From Liolophura sinensis (Eukaryota; Mollusca; Polyplacophora; Chitonida; Chitonidae), in the NCBI RefSeq assembly GCF_032854445.1, contig NC_088302.1:23201788-23265787 (forward strand): DNA of 64,000 nt. The letters run 5' to 3'. Under the pieces are notes generated by a model. That model was not told the DNA's origin and did not search any database. It saw only the letters and a program-made list of their open reading frames with translations. The translations under genes were made by a program, and so were the position numbers. Position 1 is the first letter of the stretch; each line of letters starts with the position of its first letter. Shown one piece after another: positions 22,401 to 34,977 of this stretch.

Positions 22401-25400
22401 ATGACAGTCCCTGATTCTAAATATACCCCCCAAAATACAGCCAGTACTAAACTAACCCATCACATGCTTCTAAATTGACAATACACCCACTGACGGGATG
22501 CTCTTTAGTACCATGTTCGTTAGAGACATACAAAGGAAGCCTTTATTCCAAAGTAAAACCAATAGTACTATATCATATATGGTACTGAAGTGGTAGTAAC
22601 TATTGATAGGATGAGAAAAAGTATTCTTATCTATTGCTCAGTGGTAAATGCATGTATGTGAGCACACACACTGCATCTTAATACGTGCATACACTTTTCT
22701 TTTGCTATACCTTGACACGCTAAAATGCAGGCAGAATAATTACAAGCTATGTTTTCTTTCTAAAGAAAGCACATAAACTCATTGTAAACATCTAACGTTT
22801 GTACACAGTTTTCTCTGCACTGACATCAAGTATTTGCTCTCTTGGAACCTTTAACTATAGGTATTTCACAGGTTGCTACTTTTTCAGTCTGAATATGACT
22901 CTTAGTAAATTATAAAGCTTACCTTATGTCTTTCTATAACTTTTCAGTCCACTATTAGTCTTTTTACTTTCTTAGTCTGCCCAGCTAAGGACTGCAGATA
23001 ACACTTATGTACAACTCTTCCATATGTATATAGTATATAATATACGTCTGTCCCCTCTATGCACCAAGTACTGGAACCACATAACCAGAGCACTGCTCTT
23101 ACTGCTCAAAGTTTGTAACAACAAGTCCCATGCAGGTGTTGTACCTTAATGTGCTGTATACAGTAGCTTTTCAGATAAGAGAGTAGTCAAAGTAGAGACC
23201 TACTGTTTATGTCAGTACCTTGCTTTCATAACATTTCACCTGCAGCTAAATAGATACAGTGCAAACTTGAGTATCAATCATTAGAGCTGGGGATCGCTTT
23301 GACAGTTAAAACAACAAGAGGTGTCTTTAAGCTTTCACATTTTGCCCTTCATCTTGCATTGTGGATATTTTCATTTAAAGCTCCGGCTTTTAAAATAACA
23401 AGTTTAATTCAGGACTTCACCACAAAGTCTGTGGCTGCACCATTGTTCTTAGGGATATAGCTTTGATATTTTCTGTTCATGGCCTGTAAAATGATACATC
23501 ATATTTTTGACGTTTATAGTAACACTTGGATCTAGCTAATATCAAACTTGTTTAAGCTATTTTAACAGCATTTTAGAGGCACCTACCTTTGATCAGATCA
23601 CCACCTATAAAGGCCGTCTGTGTTTTTGTATAGTGGTACTTGCAGTGTGGCAGAGTCATTTAAACCCCACCCACATGACTCTCTCACACGCCGAGCTCTC
23701 GCACTAAAGTGATACTCTACGGAAATCCCCGTGTTTTCTCGCCTCTTTGATATATTATTGTAACACTGTCACATAGAATGTGGCTGTTCATTACCTACTC
23801 ATCTGGCTGTTTGGACAGTCTAGGGTTTCACCGGAGAAGGCTTGCGGCTGTCGTTTGCCTAGTCCTCCCCGAGCGCAGCGGGCCTCTGGTCTCTTAACTT
23901 TCCACTGAGACTTCTGCCTCGTGCAGTTTTCACATTGATTAGTGCCAGAAAAACGGACATGAAAACTTACACTGTGTTAATATTGACTATGTCAGAATTA
24001 TTGGCTTTAGCAGAGCATTGGGCTAATTTGCCTAGAACCATTTTTCTGTCCCCAGTGTAACTGGTTAATGGTGATGGGAAAAGGAAAAGCTGGTGATAAG
24101 CTGTGAAAGATTGTTATTTCTGAATTTAAGTTGAGAGTCTAGTCCATTAGAGGTAGCTGACTAAAGCTAAACACCTGAGCTTTACTCGTTTGTAAGGGAG
24201 GTTTAGCTGCTAAAGTGTGGCAGGTACAAACACCACGCCCCTGAACCCCCCCCCCCCCTCCCATCTTTAACATCACCACAGCAAAAATAACACTGGGCTG
24301 ACTACGTCCTAATGAAGCAGATAATCTGTATAAGAAGATATGATAAATATTTCAATATATTGTATTCAAGCTTTTTCCTTTGTGAAAAAAAATATAAATG
24401 CTGTGAAGAATTTTTTTTTTTTTCGGTTAGTTTTTTGGGTTACAGTCTTTCTTATGAATAAGTAATGAACACTGTCTGAAGAGTAAGTCATCACTTGGAA
24501 TCAGTCACATCCTTGGGAGAAGCTATGTGTACTGGCATGGGTTACAAAGGTAGTCTTTTTACTGATATTACCCACTGTTAGAAGTCATTAAAGTTTAACA
24601 GTGTTAAAAAAAAAAGTAGGAGACAAAATATAAAAAAAAAGTTCTCCAAGGAGTTTGACATTGATAAGTTATGAGCTCTTTCCATTTTGCCAATAAAAAC
24701 AAAAAGAAAACCAACAGAAAAATGTTGGCCTTTTGTTCTGGCATAGAGCGAAAAAAATACTGCGATTTTTTTTTTTAACTAAAAACTGAAATGTCAAGAC
24801 TAAGGGTAGATTAAATCCTTACCTTTGTATCAGCAACCAAGTTTTACCAATTGATAACCATACAGAAGAGAAGGTCCTACATGTATGTGGTATGGTATAC
24901 AAATCAAGTCCACAGGACTTCATAGTCTGTACTTTACTGATACCTCTAACTAAATAGCTGTGATAAGCAGAAATATAATAGATGTATTGAAATAACAAAC
25001 TGTGCATCGATTACAGGTCATAATCACTCTCTGTTCAATATGCTAATCCCAAACAGGTAACAGTTCGTCACACCTCCTGCCACTGGCAATTAACACCTGC
25101 AGGATCACATATTACCTGTCATTAGTGATGATATATAGAGCTTACTCATAAGCTTGTGGTCTGTTTTCACACAAAGCTGTGCCTGAATCTATATGCAACA
25201 GAGACACTCAACACTGTGTTTTTTTCTCTGTCAGTATTTGACTTATATACTTTGTTAATGAATTTTTTTTGTATGCATAATATTAATTGTAAATGGCAGG
25301 GTTGATCCTTGTCCTAACGAGATGGCATTCAGTGTAATTGTGCTGGGCACGCAACTTGCCGTGGGAATCAACTATAATACATTTAGCAAGACTACCATTA

Positions 25401-26625
25401 TGGTGTACTGTATCACTCCCATTTTATCTATTAATACAAATTTAATCATGTGTTACATTTTTTTCTTCACACGTTTTTGAGAATTAAATTTGCAGTTAAA
25501 TTCCTACAATTCAAATTTTTTACCTTAAATTAATGGTTTGTTTGAGATTGATCTCAACATTGCTTAATTTCAAACAAAGATAAATTTAACCTGGGAAGAT
25601 ACAGTGGTAATTAATGGACTCAGCCAATGTGTCTCATGTTTTATGTGTGCATAATGTACAATGTAGGCCCTTTGTGTTGCCATTAAGATCAGATAAGAAT
25701 CTAATCACAGATCATCATTACCTGATAACTTCTGTCCCCAGGGAACACAGCATCCAGGTAATGGGCAGTTATCAACTGTAGGACTGGGCTCTGTAAAAGG
25801 CTGCTGTTTAGGGCTAAGCAATGTTTAGATGCTAACACTAGCTACCTGAACTAAAGTTGACCATCAGAATCGCCAGGTAAATGATGCTGTGGCTACTTTC
25901 TCACTTGGACAGGGAAAGTGTTGGCCCAACTGATCTAGGGAAGGACCCAAGCTCAGGTGTCTAAATGCACCTTAATCTACATTTGGCCACTGACCAACAC
26001 ATAAACAAACAGTGCTGGTGTCAGGTCAAATTGACGGCCACTCTACACCTTGATGTTACCTGAGTAGCTATCCTACCCCCTCTGTTATCTCCTTTAGTTG
26101 GGTTGAATCAAGGCCCGAGTTCACCACCAGTAACCCCAGCATTGGGCGTCAGAAAAATCACGGCCTAACTACAGCTTTTCTTAGACAAAGAGAGGAATCT
26201 GCCTGGTTAACAGCTGTCTTTGCACAAACACCTTTAAAACACCTGAGGGACTCAGGACGGCTTTGAAGCCGGCAACCTTGGTATAAATTTGATTAGAGAG
26301 ACACTGGTCAAAGTTTATAGTGGTTTTGTGTTTCAATTTCACGGCTCTTTTCTCAATTCTGCGCACAGTCACAGGGATTAACAGCTCCCCCGATTCTCTT
26401 GCACACTTCAAATAGCGCACCGTCACCTAATCCCCAAATTAATGGTGTAGACTGCAAACTTTGCATATTGCCATTTAAGCTGATTTCCATTGGTTACTTC
26501 CTAACTAGGGATCCACGCACATTAATGATCACAAAATATGCATAGCACCAAAGTATACGTACAGTGCAAACTTTACTATATGATTGCTAGGATCACTTTT
26601 TTCTTTGTAAGTTAACTTTCTATGT
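16445..26625. other. Long gene-poor stretch
   Basis: No exon could be supported in about 10 kb. Somewhat GC-richer patches occur at 16610-16860 (containing a 136-codon minus frame with no recognisable domain), 19000-20560 and 23640-23960. These might be conserved non-coding elements or unrecognised exons, but nothing in the sequence decides it. Simple tracts include poly-A at about 17338-17357 and poly-C at about 24246-24258. Confidence 0.4.
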
Positions 26626-26752
26626 ATTTGATTTCTTTATTCAATTGGTGTTTTACGCCATATTTAAGAACATTTCACTTATACGACAACAACCAGCATT
26701 ATGGTGGGTGGAAACCGGGCAGAGCCTGTTGGAAACCTACAACCATCCACTT
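26626..26752 (-). mobile_element. SINE fragment, minus strand, 5'-truncated
   Basis: Read on the minus strand it holds the family's 3' half: GGATGGTTG, GCTCTGCCCGG, CCACCATAATGCTGG, AAGTG-AAT-TTCTTAAATATGGCGTAAAACACCAATTG, and then an AATAAA-containing tail. The head and B box are missing. Confidence 0.85.
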
Positions 26753-29428
26753 AAATTCTACAACACAGTTTTTAGCTGTTCAGCATAACTGAAATCGGAG
26801 AATGCAGAGAAGGAGGCGGTGGGGGGGGGGGGGGGAGTTTTAGGGAAAGATTGCTTTCAGAATGTCCAAGACAGTAGGAGATGAAGAAATAAAATTTTGC
26901 TGTTAAGACTGATGGGGTTTCCGTGCTGATCCAGGTCTCTTTTCCCGCCTAATCTTGCCACTATTCCTGCAGAATCCTTATGCGTCTCCCATAATGGTTG
27001 TTGGGGACATAAGCTAGGCGGGTTCCCTGTAGCAATAAGACCCTGATTATGCTCCTCTCTGCTCTCGCAGCTCTGGCCTGAGGTGTGTGCCGGCAGCTGA
27101 CCTACCTCCCAACGAACGCCGCATCTTAAGGTATTAAGCTCTTTTCTTCTCAGCGTGTGCACAGGAGATACTGGTCTAAATGCTTTTCTTTCAAATTTTT
27201 TTTTTCTCTCCTATTTTCTTGGATCAGGCGACGGCGTACTGTAAATTCTCATTATTTATCAACAGATAGTATAGCGGTTTCAATGACTTGATGAAAACAC
27301 ATTCAAGAGTGTAATTATATTTTTCTGATCCTGTTAAAGTAATGATTTTTATAAAAGATAATTTAGCATTTCTATTTAAATTGGCGAATGGCTGTTAATT
27401 GATGGTTGTCTGGCTATGTTAGAATCTTAACATGAAGTAGCATGTCAGTGATGTTTTCACTTTTTTTTCCAATTTTACCCAAGGTTAATACTCTAAAAGA
27501 AGTTCAGTGAGAAGTGAATTCAATAAGATAATGCATGGAGCACTTTTCAGAGCCTGACAAATTAGGCTTTGATTAACAGTTTAAAAATCATGGTAAATGA
27601 ATGTACACTCATGATCAGTACTAATTAGCAAAATTATCCAAAAAAAAAATAAAAGGAATGGGTGAGAAAAAGAATTAGTGAAAGTATAAAGTGACAGTGA
27701 GAAGTAAAATAAGAAGGAAACAATTACCTTCACATAGTGAAACACTAAATTAGATACCTGGACAGCAACCTTCAAATGTAGACGAAATGGAGACAAAGTA
27801 TAAACATTGTTTAAAAATTATATTCAAAAAGAATTTACATGTAATTAAGATTCTCAGTCTTACCTTGCCATCGGCCACACTCAAGGTAAATGAATGACTC
27901 GCTCACTGGTAATAAACCCAGTAAGCTACAAATCAATGCTTCTGATAGTTTGATAATGACACTCTAGCATATGATTCCAATCAGTGACACAAAGAGAACT
28001 GATAACGACACTGCCTGAGAAGATGTTCCGTATGTGTATGTCCGAGACTGACCACTCATCTGAACCTAGGCCTACCTCTGCTATGTGTGTTATGACTTGA
28101 GAATAAGGATTAGAGAATATTTCTTGCTTCTCCCAACATTGTCAAAACCAACAAGATGTGCCCGCTGTGTTTTTTTTTCATGTGGCGTGTCAACAGAGGT
28201 TGTGTATGTAGGATTGAGGCACACAGGCTAGAGAATCCCTACGAACATGGCCCGAGCTGGCGGTGAGCTTTACACAGACGTTCCTCTGACCTCTGGTCTG
28301 CCCAGCCATCAAAACCGCTCTACACCTTTCGCGTATGTTTGTCCAGATATTTGGTAAAACACACTCTGATAACACTCGAATGAGGAGATGGCTGCAATGA
28401 GAAAGTCGCTTCCTCCCATTGTCTTGTGAGCAAAGCATCATTTTGTCAGGAACGGGTAAACTTACCGTTTTCTGCTGAACGGCCTGCCCCACTGTTTTCC
28501 CGCACTCCCCAAACTCAGTTGTTGCAGTCGGCACGTGCTTCCCAGAAGCAGCTCGCACCAGTCCAGAGCTCACAACAACATTAAATTGACAAATTCTGTT
28601 TGTTCAAATTAGAACTCTGAAGGCAACCACTTAGCAAAGTGTCACTGGCTGCTGGTTCTGTGGCTGAAGAACCATTCTCTCCCTACGGGGTGGTTCATGC
28701 ATATCAAAGACTCCTGTCTGAACAGCCTGATTGCCTAACAGAACATTGTCTGTGGGCGCCCCACAGTAAAGATCATTACCACTGTCATAGTGTTCGTCTT
28801 TCACAACTTCACCACATGTTGCTTCAGGAATGCTACAGCTAGACTACAATTAGTGCCACTGTCAACTGGGGCAGCACCACCCATCTATTCTTTGCCTGAT
28901 TAAGCAAATGTACAGGTATATAGCCAAGACTCTACCTGTGTTACCTTATTATTAGGGGGTGTTGTGTGTGGGAATAGGTAAAAATTATGTAACTGTGTAA
29001 ACAAATAAAAAGCTGATGAAGACTGGATGAAGGGCGAGGGGGTGAGGAGAATGGGGGTGGGGATGTGCAGGCCGTCTGGTAACAGATTGCCCGTGAGCCT
29101 ATCTGACAAGATAATTGGCCGGGAATGAAATTCTTCGCAGTCTTGTCTTTTATTGATTGCGTTCAATCAGCGTAAATCCTATCTGTAGTCGTACCACGCG
29201 TATTGTCGCTGATCAGAGGGCCGTGTTATTCCGGCGGATTGTCAGTACAAACCCATGATGCTCCACTCTGCTCTAATACTGGCTTACAGCTTGGCCCTGA
29301 GCAATATTAGGTGATGATTTAAGATTTTCACATGCAAATGACTTGTTGATATTATGAGCCCTAGGTTTTTATGAAAGCTATATTTTTGTCACATATTCAG
29401 GAAGTAATCATTCCTTCAGTTTTGTTAT
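26753..29428. other. Unique DNA with a poly-G tract; no gene supported
   Basis: A poly-G run at about 26821-26835 is a likely sequencing-difficult site. The 127-codon minus frame at 28190-28573 is relatively GC-rich but matches no domain I know and has no signal peptide. A plus frame at 28639-28842 is equally undistinguished. Confidence 0.4.
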
Positions 29429-29500
29429 AAATGTCTCTCACACCCCTAATTCGCCCCTGATGCCCTACCCCCTCCCCTCCCCTTCCACCTCCCTTCCTCC
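29429..29500 (+). repeat. Left flank of the gap, duplicated at 29701-29772
   Basis: The 72 bases before the gap (starting AAATGTCTCTCACACCCC, then a C/T-rich tract) match the 72 bases after it with only a few differences. This looks like one locus represented twice. Confidence 0.85.
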
Positions 29501-29700
29501 NNNNNNNNNNNNNNNNNNNNNNNNNNNNNNNNNNNNNNNNNNNNNNNNNNNNNNNNNNNNNNNNNNNNNNNNNNNNNNNNNNNNNNNNNNNNNNNNNNNN
29601 NNNNNNNNNNNNNNNNNNNNNNNNNNNNNNNNNNNNNNNNNNNNNNNNNNNNNNNNNNNNNNNNNNNNNNNNNNNNNNNNNNNNNNNNNNNNNNNNNNNN
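29501..29700. other. Assembly gap of 200 N
   Basis: Exactly 200 undetermined bases. The round length suggests a placeholder rather than a measured distance. ORFs that span it contain only unknown residues and are meaningless. Confidence 0.99.
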
Positions 29701-29772
29701 AAATGTCTCTCACACCCCTAATTCTCCCCTGATGCCCTACCCCCCCACCTTCCCTTCCACCTCCCTTCCTCT
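29701..29772 (+). repeat. Right flank of the gap, duplicate of 29429-29500
   Basis: It begins with the same AAATGTCTCTCACACCCC and continues into the same pyrimidine-rich CCTTCCACCTCCCTTCCTC tract. Differences are confined to a few bases in or next to the C-runs. Confidence 0.85.
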
Positions 29773-32700
29773 CTTCCCTCAATTTTTGAAGTAAATCCCA
29801 ACACAAAAATACAATACTCCTACACATTCTAAAACCTTGTATTCTATTATTTGAGTTTACCACCTTTTTTACAAGTGCATTGGGCTGACACACTGAGTGT
29901 GGATGTCAAAACATTTTTTTTAGAAGTGTAAGAAATCAGAGGTAATTTCTTTCCTGTTCCTTTCTTTTGGTTTCTATGCATGTGCATACGTTTACACTCT
30001 AGAGTTGATTTCATTCAATCATTATTTGCCACACCAGTGTACAGAATTTATACATAATGTGTTTAAAAGTTTGGTGAAATACATAAAAATCTGCTTAATA
30101 TCTGTTAGTTCCTGTGATCAGTTGATCATCATTTGTGGACGCCAGTTTCTGGCAGAGTTACCATACTATATTTCAGCAGCTATGACCTAACCCCATAGAT
30201 TTTGTTCTTCCTGTTTATGATTATACCTGTGGGGATGTGTTTGAGACGGGAATGTCAAATCACTGGTAGAAGCGACAGGATGTTTGGAGGTGAAAAGACT
30301 TGCATGGCTTTAAACGCCCCAGGCTCTCCAAGGTTGGGAACCTTGTCTTATTAGCAGATTATGGACTTGTTATGTGAAGCCGTACTTTGTTCGATTTCAA
30401 GGCCAGGCCTTTTCTTAATTTGCCTATGTCCTTGTGTTGTTTACCTGTTCATTTATGCGTTTACTCGCTGTATCATAGCTTGACAAGGATATATGTAAAA
30501 CCTGCGTGTCATGTTGGTTTGCTTTGCCCTGGCCTTTCGAATCATCTTGTGAAATATGAACTGATTTCTGGATCTTCTCCAGCCACTTTCACATTTGCTA
30601 TAGCTTATTATTGATTTTCAGGAAAACCGAGGAAAAGACCCCCCCTTGTGAATATTTCAACAACATCTCGAACAAGGGAATGAAACAATACATATTTACT
30701 TACATATATCTATTATTGTCTCAGGGCTGTGGCAGTTTTACAAAGTTACAAAAGTTAGATTTTTCAGATAGATCTGTCTATTTAGGTTCAGAATGTCCAC
30801 ATAACGTCAGCTAATACAGACTTCTCCCATGAGGCTTCATTTCTCTATTGCAAATTTTTGATTTTAAAGGATATTGTGATGGAAAAATAAAGCTGATCCA
30901 CTTCCTGTAAGTATGAACCCTGCCTTAAAGGATGTCAGATGCAACAAATGTAGAAGGAAAAAAACTTTGATCACAAGAGTTTTGAATCCTGTAATATTTG
31001 CAATGAAAACAAAGGCAATGATTTGGCATACTTGCTTTAAAAGACGTTGAGTTCTTAGTAAAATCTCCTTGTTTTGGAATTTTGTTATGTAGGCGTTTTC
31101 TAAAACCAATCTCATTTAGCAAAGTTTCTCGCATTTTTATAAAAAATAAAGCCTTGAATAAGTGAGATAAATTTGTTTTCAGTTTATTTTGTAAACAAAC
31201 ATTTTTTGCTGTTGTTGAAGAGTTCTTAATTTTTCTCTGGATACTACAGTTTTTTTACGAAACATTCTAATCAGAAATGTGACAGATCCAAAGAACTGAA
31301 AGCAGTTAGTGAAGGCATTGTCTGAGACAGTTATCACCACTTTAGATTTTTTTTATCACTCATGTACATTTGGGATCAACTACCTGCCATTCACCTGCCA
31401 TGCATCTACCTGTAATTAAGCTGGGTTGTTTGGACCGCTAGCCTATCTAGTTTCCTGTAGGTCAGTTGTGCTCTCTGTCCACTTGACCACTCTACTCTTA
31501 GATCGCACTTTTGATAAAAAAAAACAAGACGCTAAAAGCTTTCCATAATTGCCTTAACTTCCATTTGCCTTAACTAGTGTATCATACCCACAACAATGGC
31601 CATCTTCACTTTGGTCATTTTTTATACCTAATTTTTCTTGGTTTTCCTGGTAAGTAATAGCTTAAGTGTTACAAATTGGTTCAGGTAAATATATATGGAT
31701 ACATTCTATAGACTGTGGTTATTTTCCCAGGCACTTGCTAATTTTAGCATGCTATAGTTCTTCAGGCTATCATTTTTCGACTAGTTTTCCATCCTTTTAA
31801 GCCTTAATTGCTTTTCGCTGATACATTTGATGTTTTAATATATGCATCGTCTTAACACTAGCTTGAAATTTGCTTCATTTTTATGCCTTTTTTGTTAGTA
31901 TGGCTATTGAGCAAATCCTATAAAACCATCTATTTTAAGCACACAAAAACATATATGATAACAGCATTTTGAAAAATACCTATTTTCTTACAGATTAGTG
32001 GTGTGATATTTATAGATATTGGTTCTTCAAGGCACTATGCTCATGTGTGATGTGCAAAGAGTGCATATGCATGTACTTATTAAGTGCTCAGAGAACTTAT
32101 GGTTACTGGTATCTTAAAAGCATATTGTGCATTCAGGCATTAAATCAAGCCATCTCAAATTGCATTGCTCTGTTTTCAATGTGTTGCTTGAGGAATCGAA
32201 AATGGTAAAATTTTTACTATTGTGAATTACCCAATATTTCACAACAAAGTCCCTCATTTTTTTTTTATTCTGAGACTCCTATATTGATCCTGGAAAGGTG
32301 GTTTTAGGTTTTCTTGGTTTGCTTCAAGTTTAAGCAGCAAAAGTAATATTTCATGATATTTATTTGCCTTTTTACATGCACTCTTTTGTGCGGAATTTTA
32401 GGTTATTTACGGTATTTTGCCATAGTTTTCATAATCTCCTAGTATGCATGTAACTTATGGTTACATTCGCCAAAGTAAAGTTTCACACCAGATCACGTAT
32501 CGCATCAACATTTGGATTGGAAATGATCTTTTCTGTCTTTTGTCTGAATTTCCACGATACTGTCAACATCACCATACGGATGAAAACATCCCAGAAAAAG
32601 CCTAGACCAATTATAACACAGCCAAGAGATATATTGGTGGTCGCCGAATCAAAGTCAGCTACTATCATAACACACGTGCTGTCCCCTAAAGATTTCTCTT

Positions 32701-33540
32701 CCAGCTCTCAGAGAGATCGAGTCAGTGAGGAAGTAAAGTTTTTATAGTCTAAGCTGGGACAAACAAGGTATCTCATACCCTCTCTGTTTACCAGGCTTTG
32801 TCCCGGAAATGAAGGGAGGTCTGGTCCTATGGGAGTCCTGATAGTCACAGACACCCCCAACGGCTACCAAAATAACAGTGTCATACCCAGATAAACACAG
32901 TCTCCACCTGCACTGAAGAGTTGTGGCATCAAATTTCCCGGGGGATGCTGTGAGATCGGGTTTTGTTTCAGCACCAAGGTTGTGCTCATATCACTCAAAA
33001 AGTGAAATAGTACAGACTGTGAATTCAGAGAAATTTGTTGTTTCTAATTTAGATGTTTTGTTGGCATACAGCCATATGCTAGCTATGTATATTTAATTTC
33101 AGTTTTATAAGTCCAGAGTGAAGTAAAGAAGTGTGAATATTATACGGATTATTCAAACATTATTGGGCATACATGTGTTCACAATCGAACAATCAACATG
33201 TAAATTTTATTGGCCTACATGCAACCACACAAATTTGTTTATATTTAATTTCAGCTTGTTTTTACTTAGCTTAGAAGAGAGTTAAAAGTTTGAACGAATA
33301 ATACATAACTATACACTTAAGATAGGCACTTACTAGAAATCCAACAATCAAGATGTACGTTGTTGGAAATGGGATGATTTGTATTATATAAGCTTTACAA
33401 AAGAACTGATTAGGTCTCATCTCCTGTTATCAGTAGTTAACAGAAAATTAACCCTTAGAAATGTGAAGATCATCCTCCTCTGTCAATCAACATTTAATAA
33501 ATGCACTCTGTGAAATCCTTAGAGGCTTTAAGCTGTAGTC
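29773..33540. other. Unique AT-rich DNA, no gene supported
   Basis: The most protein-like frames are overlapping ones on both strands at 32457-32747. The minus one contains a hydrophobic stretch, but no family was recognised and no splice context was established. At about 33086-33250 a degenerate ~152-bp direct duplication is marked by TATATTTAATTTCAG at both ends. Confidence 0.4.
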
Positions 33541-33612
33541 AAACGAGCAACACCCGGATTTGAACCAGAAATCTCGTAATTTTCAAGGCCAGAATGCCAT
33601 CTCCATTTGTAT
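33541..33612 (-). repeat. tRNA-like remnant (B-box-like motif)
   Basis: On the minus strand TGGCATTCTGGCCTTGAA is followed by ACGAGATTT and CTGGTTCAAATCCGGG. The last part contains a good B-box (GGTTCAAATCC) with a possible five-pair T stem. A complete cloverleaf does not form by eye: no matching anticodon stem or acceptor stem was found. A decayed tRNA pseudogene or the head of a different SINE is more likely than a working tRNA. Confidence 0.35.
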
Positions 33613-34738
33613 AAGATACTACTTGCCTCAATATTGCAATAAGACTATCAATGAGGTATGCTCATTTGTATACTCCTTCTTTTCCGAATATTTACCATTA
33701 GTATATATAAGCTAATATATTCATATTCACCATCTGTTAACCCATTCAGTTTACTGTAGACCTTTAAAAAGTCAATCAAATCTTACATTAAAAAACAGTT
33801 TTGCACATGTAGGCAAATCTAGCCAACCTGATGAAGTAGGACTTGTCCTGTGTACACTCTGCTTAAATCTTCTTACACATTACCAGTTGATAATGCATGT
33901 ATGCAACTTGCACTGTGTCAGTACCCTCAGCTTACAGCAGATCACCTTAGATTCATTTTGCTTTTTAACGACAATGTTTTTTTCCCTGTGTACAAGATAC
34001 CTGTTTATCTTCATTGCTCCGTAAAACCTGCCTCACAAGCCCCTCCAATAACATTACAAAGCCTTGCATGAAAAAAAAAAACCCACCGCTATTTCTCAAT
34101 TTCTTCTGAGCTCTGGGTAAAGTGAGATTGATCAGGTCATTAAGCCTGCTAGATCCTTCGCAATAAAATGGTTAGTCTGCCCGAAGCGCTCTGCTGGCAT
34201 ACATGGCTTGTGTTTTGGACTGATCATTCTGGCAAGTCGAGGTGGCTATAGATGCAAATTCTGCCTTGTGGGGAAAGGGGGTGGGAGACAGCTTGTATCT
34301 TGTCATTGCTTATGTTATTACCACATAAAGCAATGTAAGGGAACTGTTTTTTTTTTTTTTTCCTTCTCTTTTTTTCTATTTCTGTTCTTTGCATCTCGAC
34401 TGTTATGAAGTATTGAAGGCAAGGTGTTTTGAGAGAATGAGGAAAGTGACATGGTGTTAGTTGGGGTTTCAATGTCTGGTTAAGAGAGTTTTTTCTGTGT
34501 CTTAGGGTTTACAGGGTTTATATTTTAGGCACTGTTTGAAGACCTACACTAAGACAAATGGCAGTGACATTGATAAGTTTGATAAAGTTGATAGCCAAAT
34601 TCTGATTTATATTTTAATCACATGCTGAACGAAAATTACTCGGCTAGCTGGGTTAAGCTTTATCATTCCGATTACAGATACACAGATTAAGGGGTAATGA
34701 ACAAGTGATTTGTGGACACGTACAATTGGAATTCTCAA
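33613..34738. other. Unique DNA, no gene supported
   Basis: Contains a T-rich tract near 34347-34375. Frames of 66-82 codons here are undistinguished. Confidence 0.4.
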
Positions 34739-34977
34739 AAAAACCTTGTACACTGTGAGTTCAAGCCCAGCTCATAATGGCTTCTTCTCCGGTCGTACAT
34801 GGGAAGGTCTTTCAGCAACCTGTGGATGGTTGTGGCTTTCCCCAGGGCTCTGCCCGGTTTCTACCCACCATACTGCTGACTGCTGTCGTATAAGTGAAAT
34901 GTTCTTGAGTGCGGCGTAAAACACCAATCAAATAAATAAATAAATAAATAAATATATAAATAAATCAAAAACCTTGT
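34739..34977 (+). mobile_element. SINE, 5'-truncated, with 11-bp target-site duplication
   Basis: The element spans 34750-34966 and starts just before the B box (GTGAGTTCAAGCCC). It continues through the full body to CGTAAAACACCAATCAAAT and a long (AAAT)n tail. AAAAACCTTGT flanks it exactly at 34739-34749 and 34967-34977. The long, regular tail and perfect duplication suggest a fairly recent insertion. Confidence 0.95.

Noticed and set aside
28190-28573. 127-codon minus-strand ORF with several cysteines
   Set aside because: Cysteine spacing does not match a family I know, and no signal peptide or flanking exon is visible.
29460-29893. ORFs spanning the N gap
   Set aside because: Most residues are undetermined and the flanks are duplicated low-complexity pyrimidine tract.
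32457-32747. Overlapping frames on both strands, one with a hydrophobic stretch
   Set aside because: No homology recognised and no convincing acceptor/donor pair, so not called as an exon.
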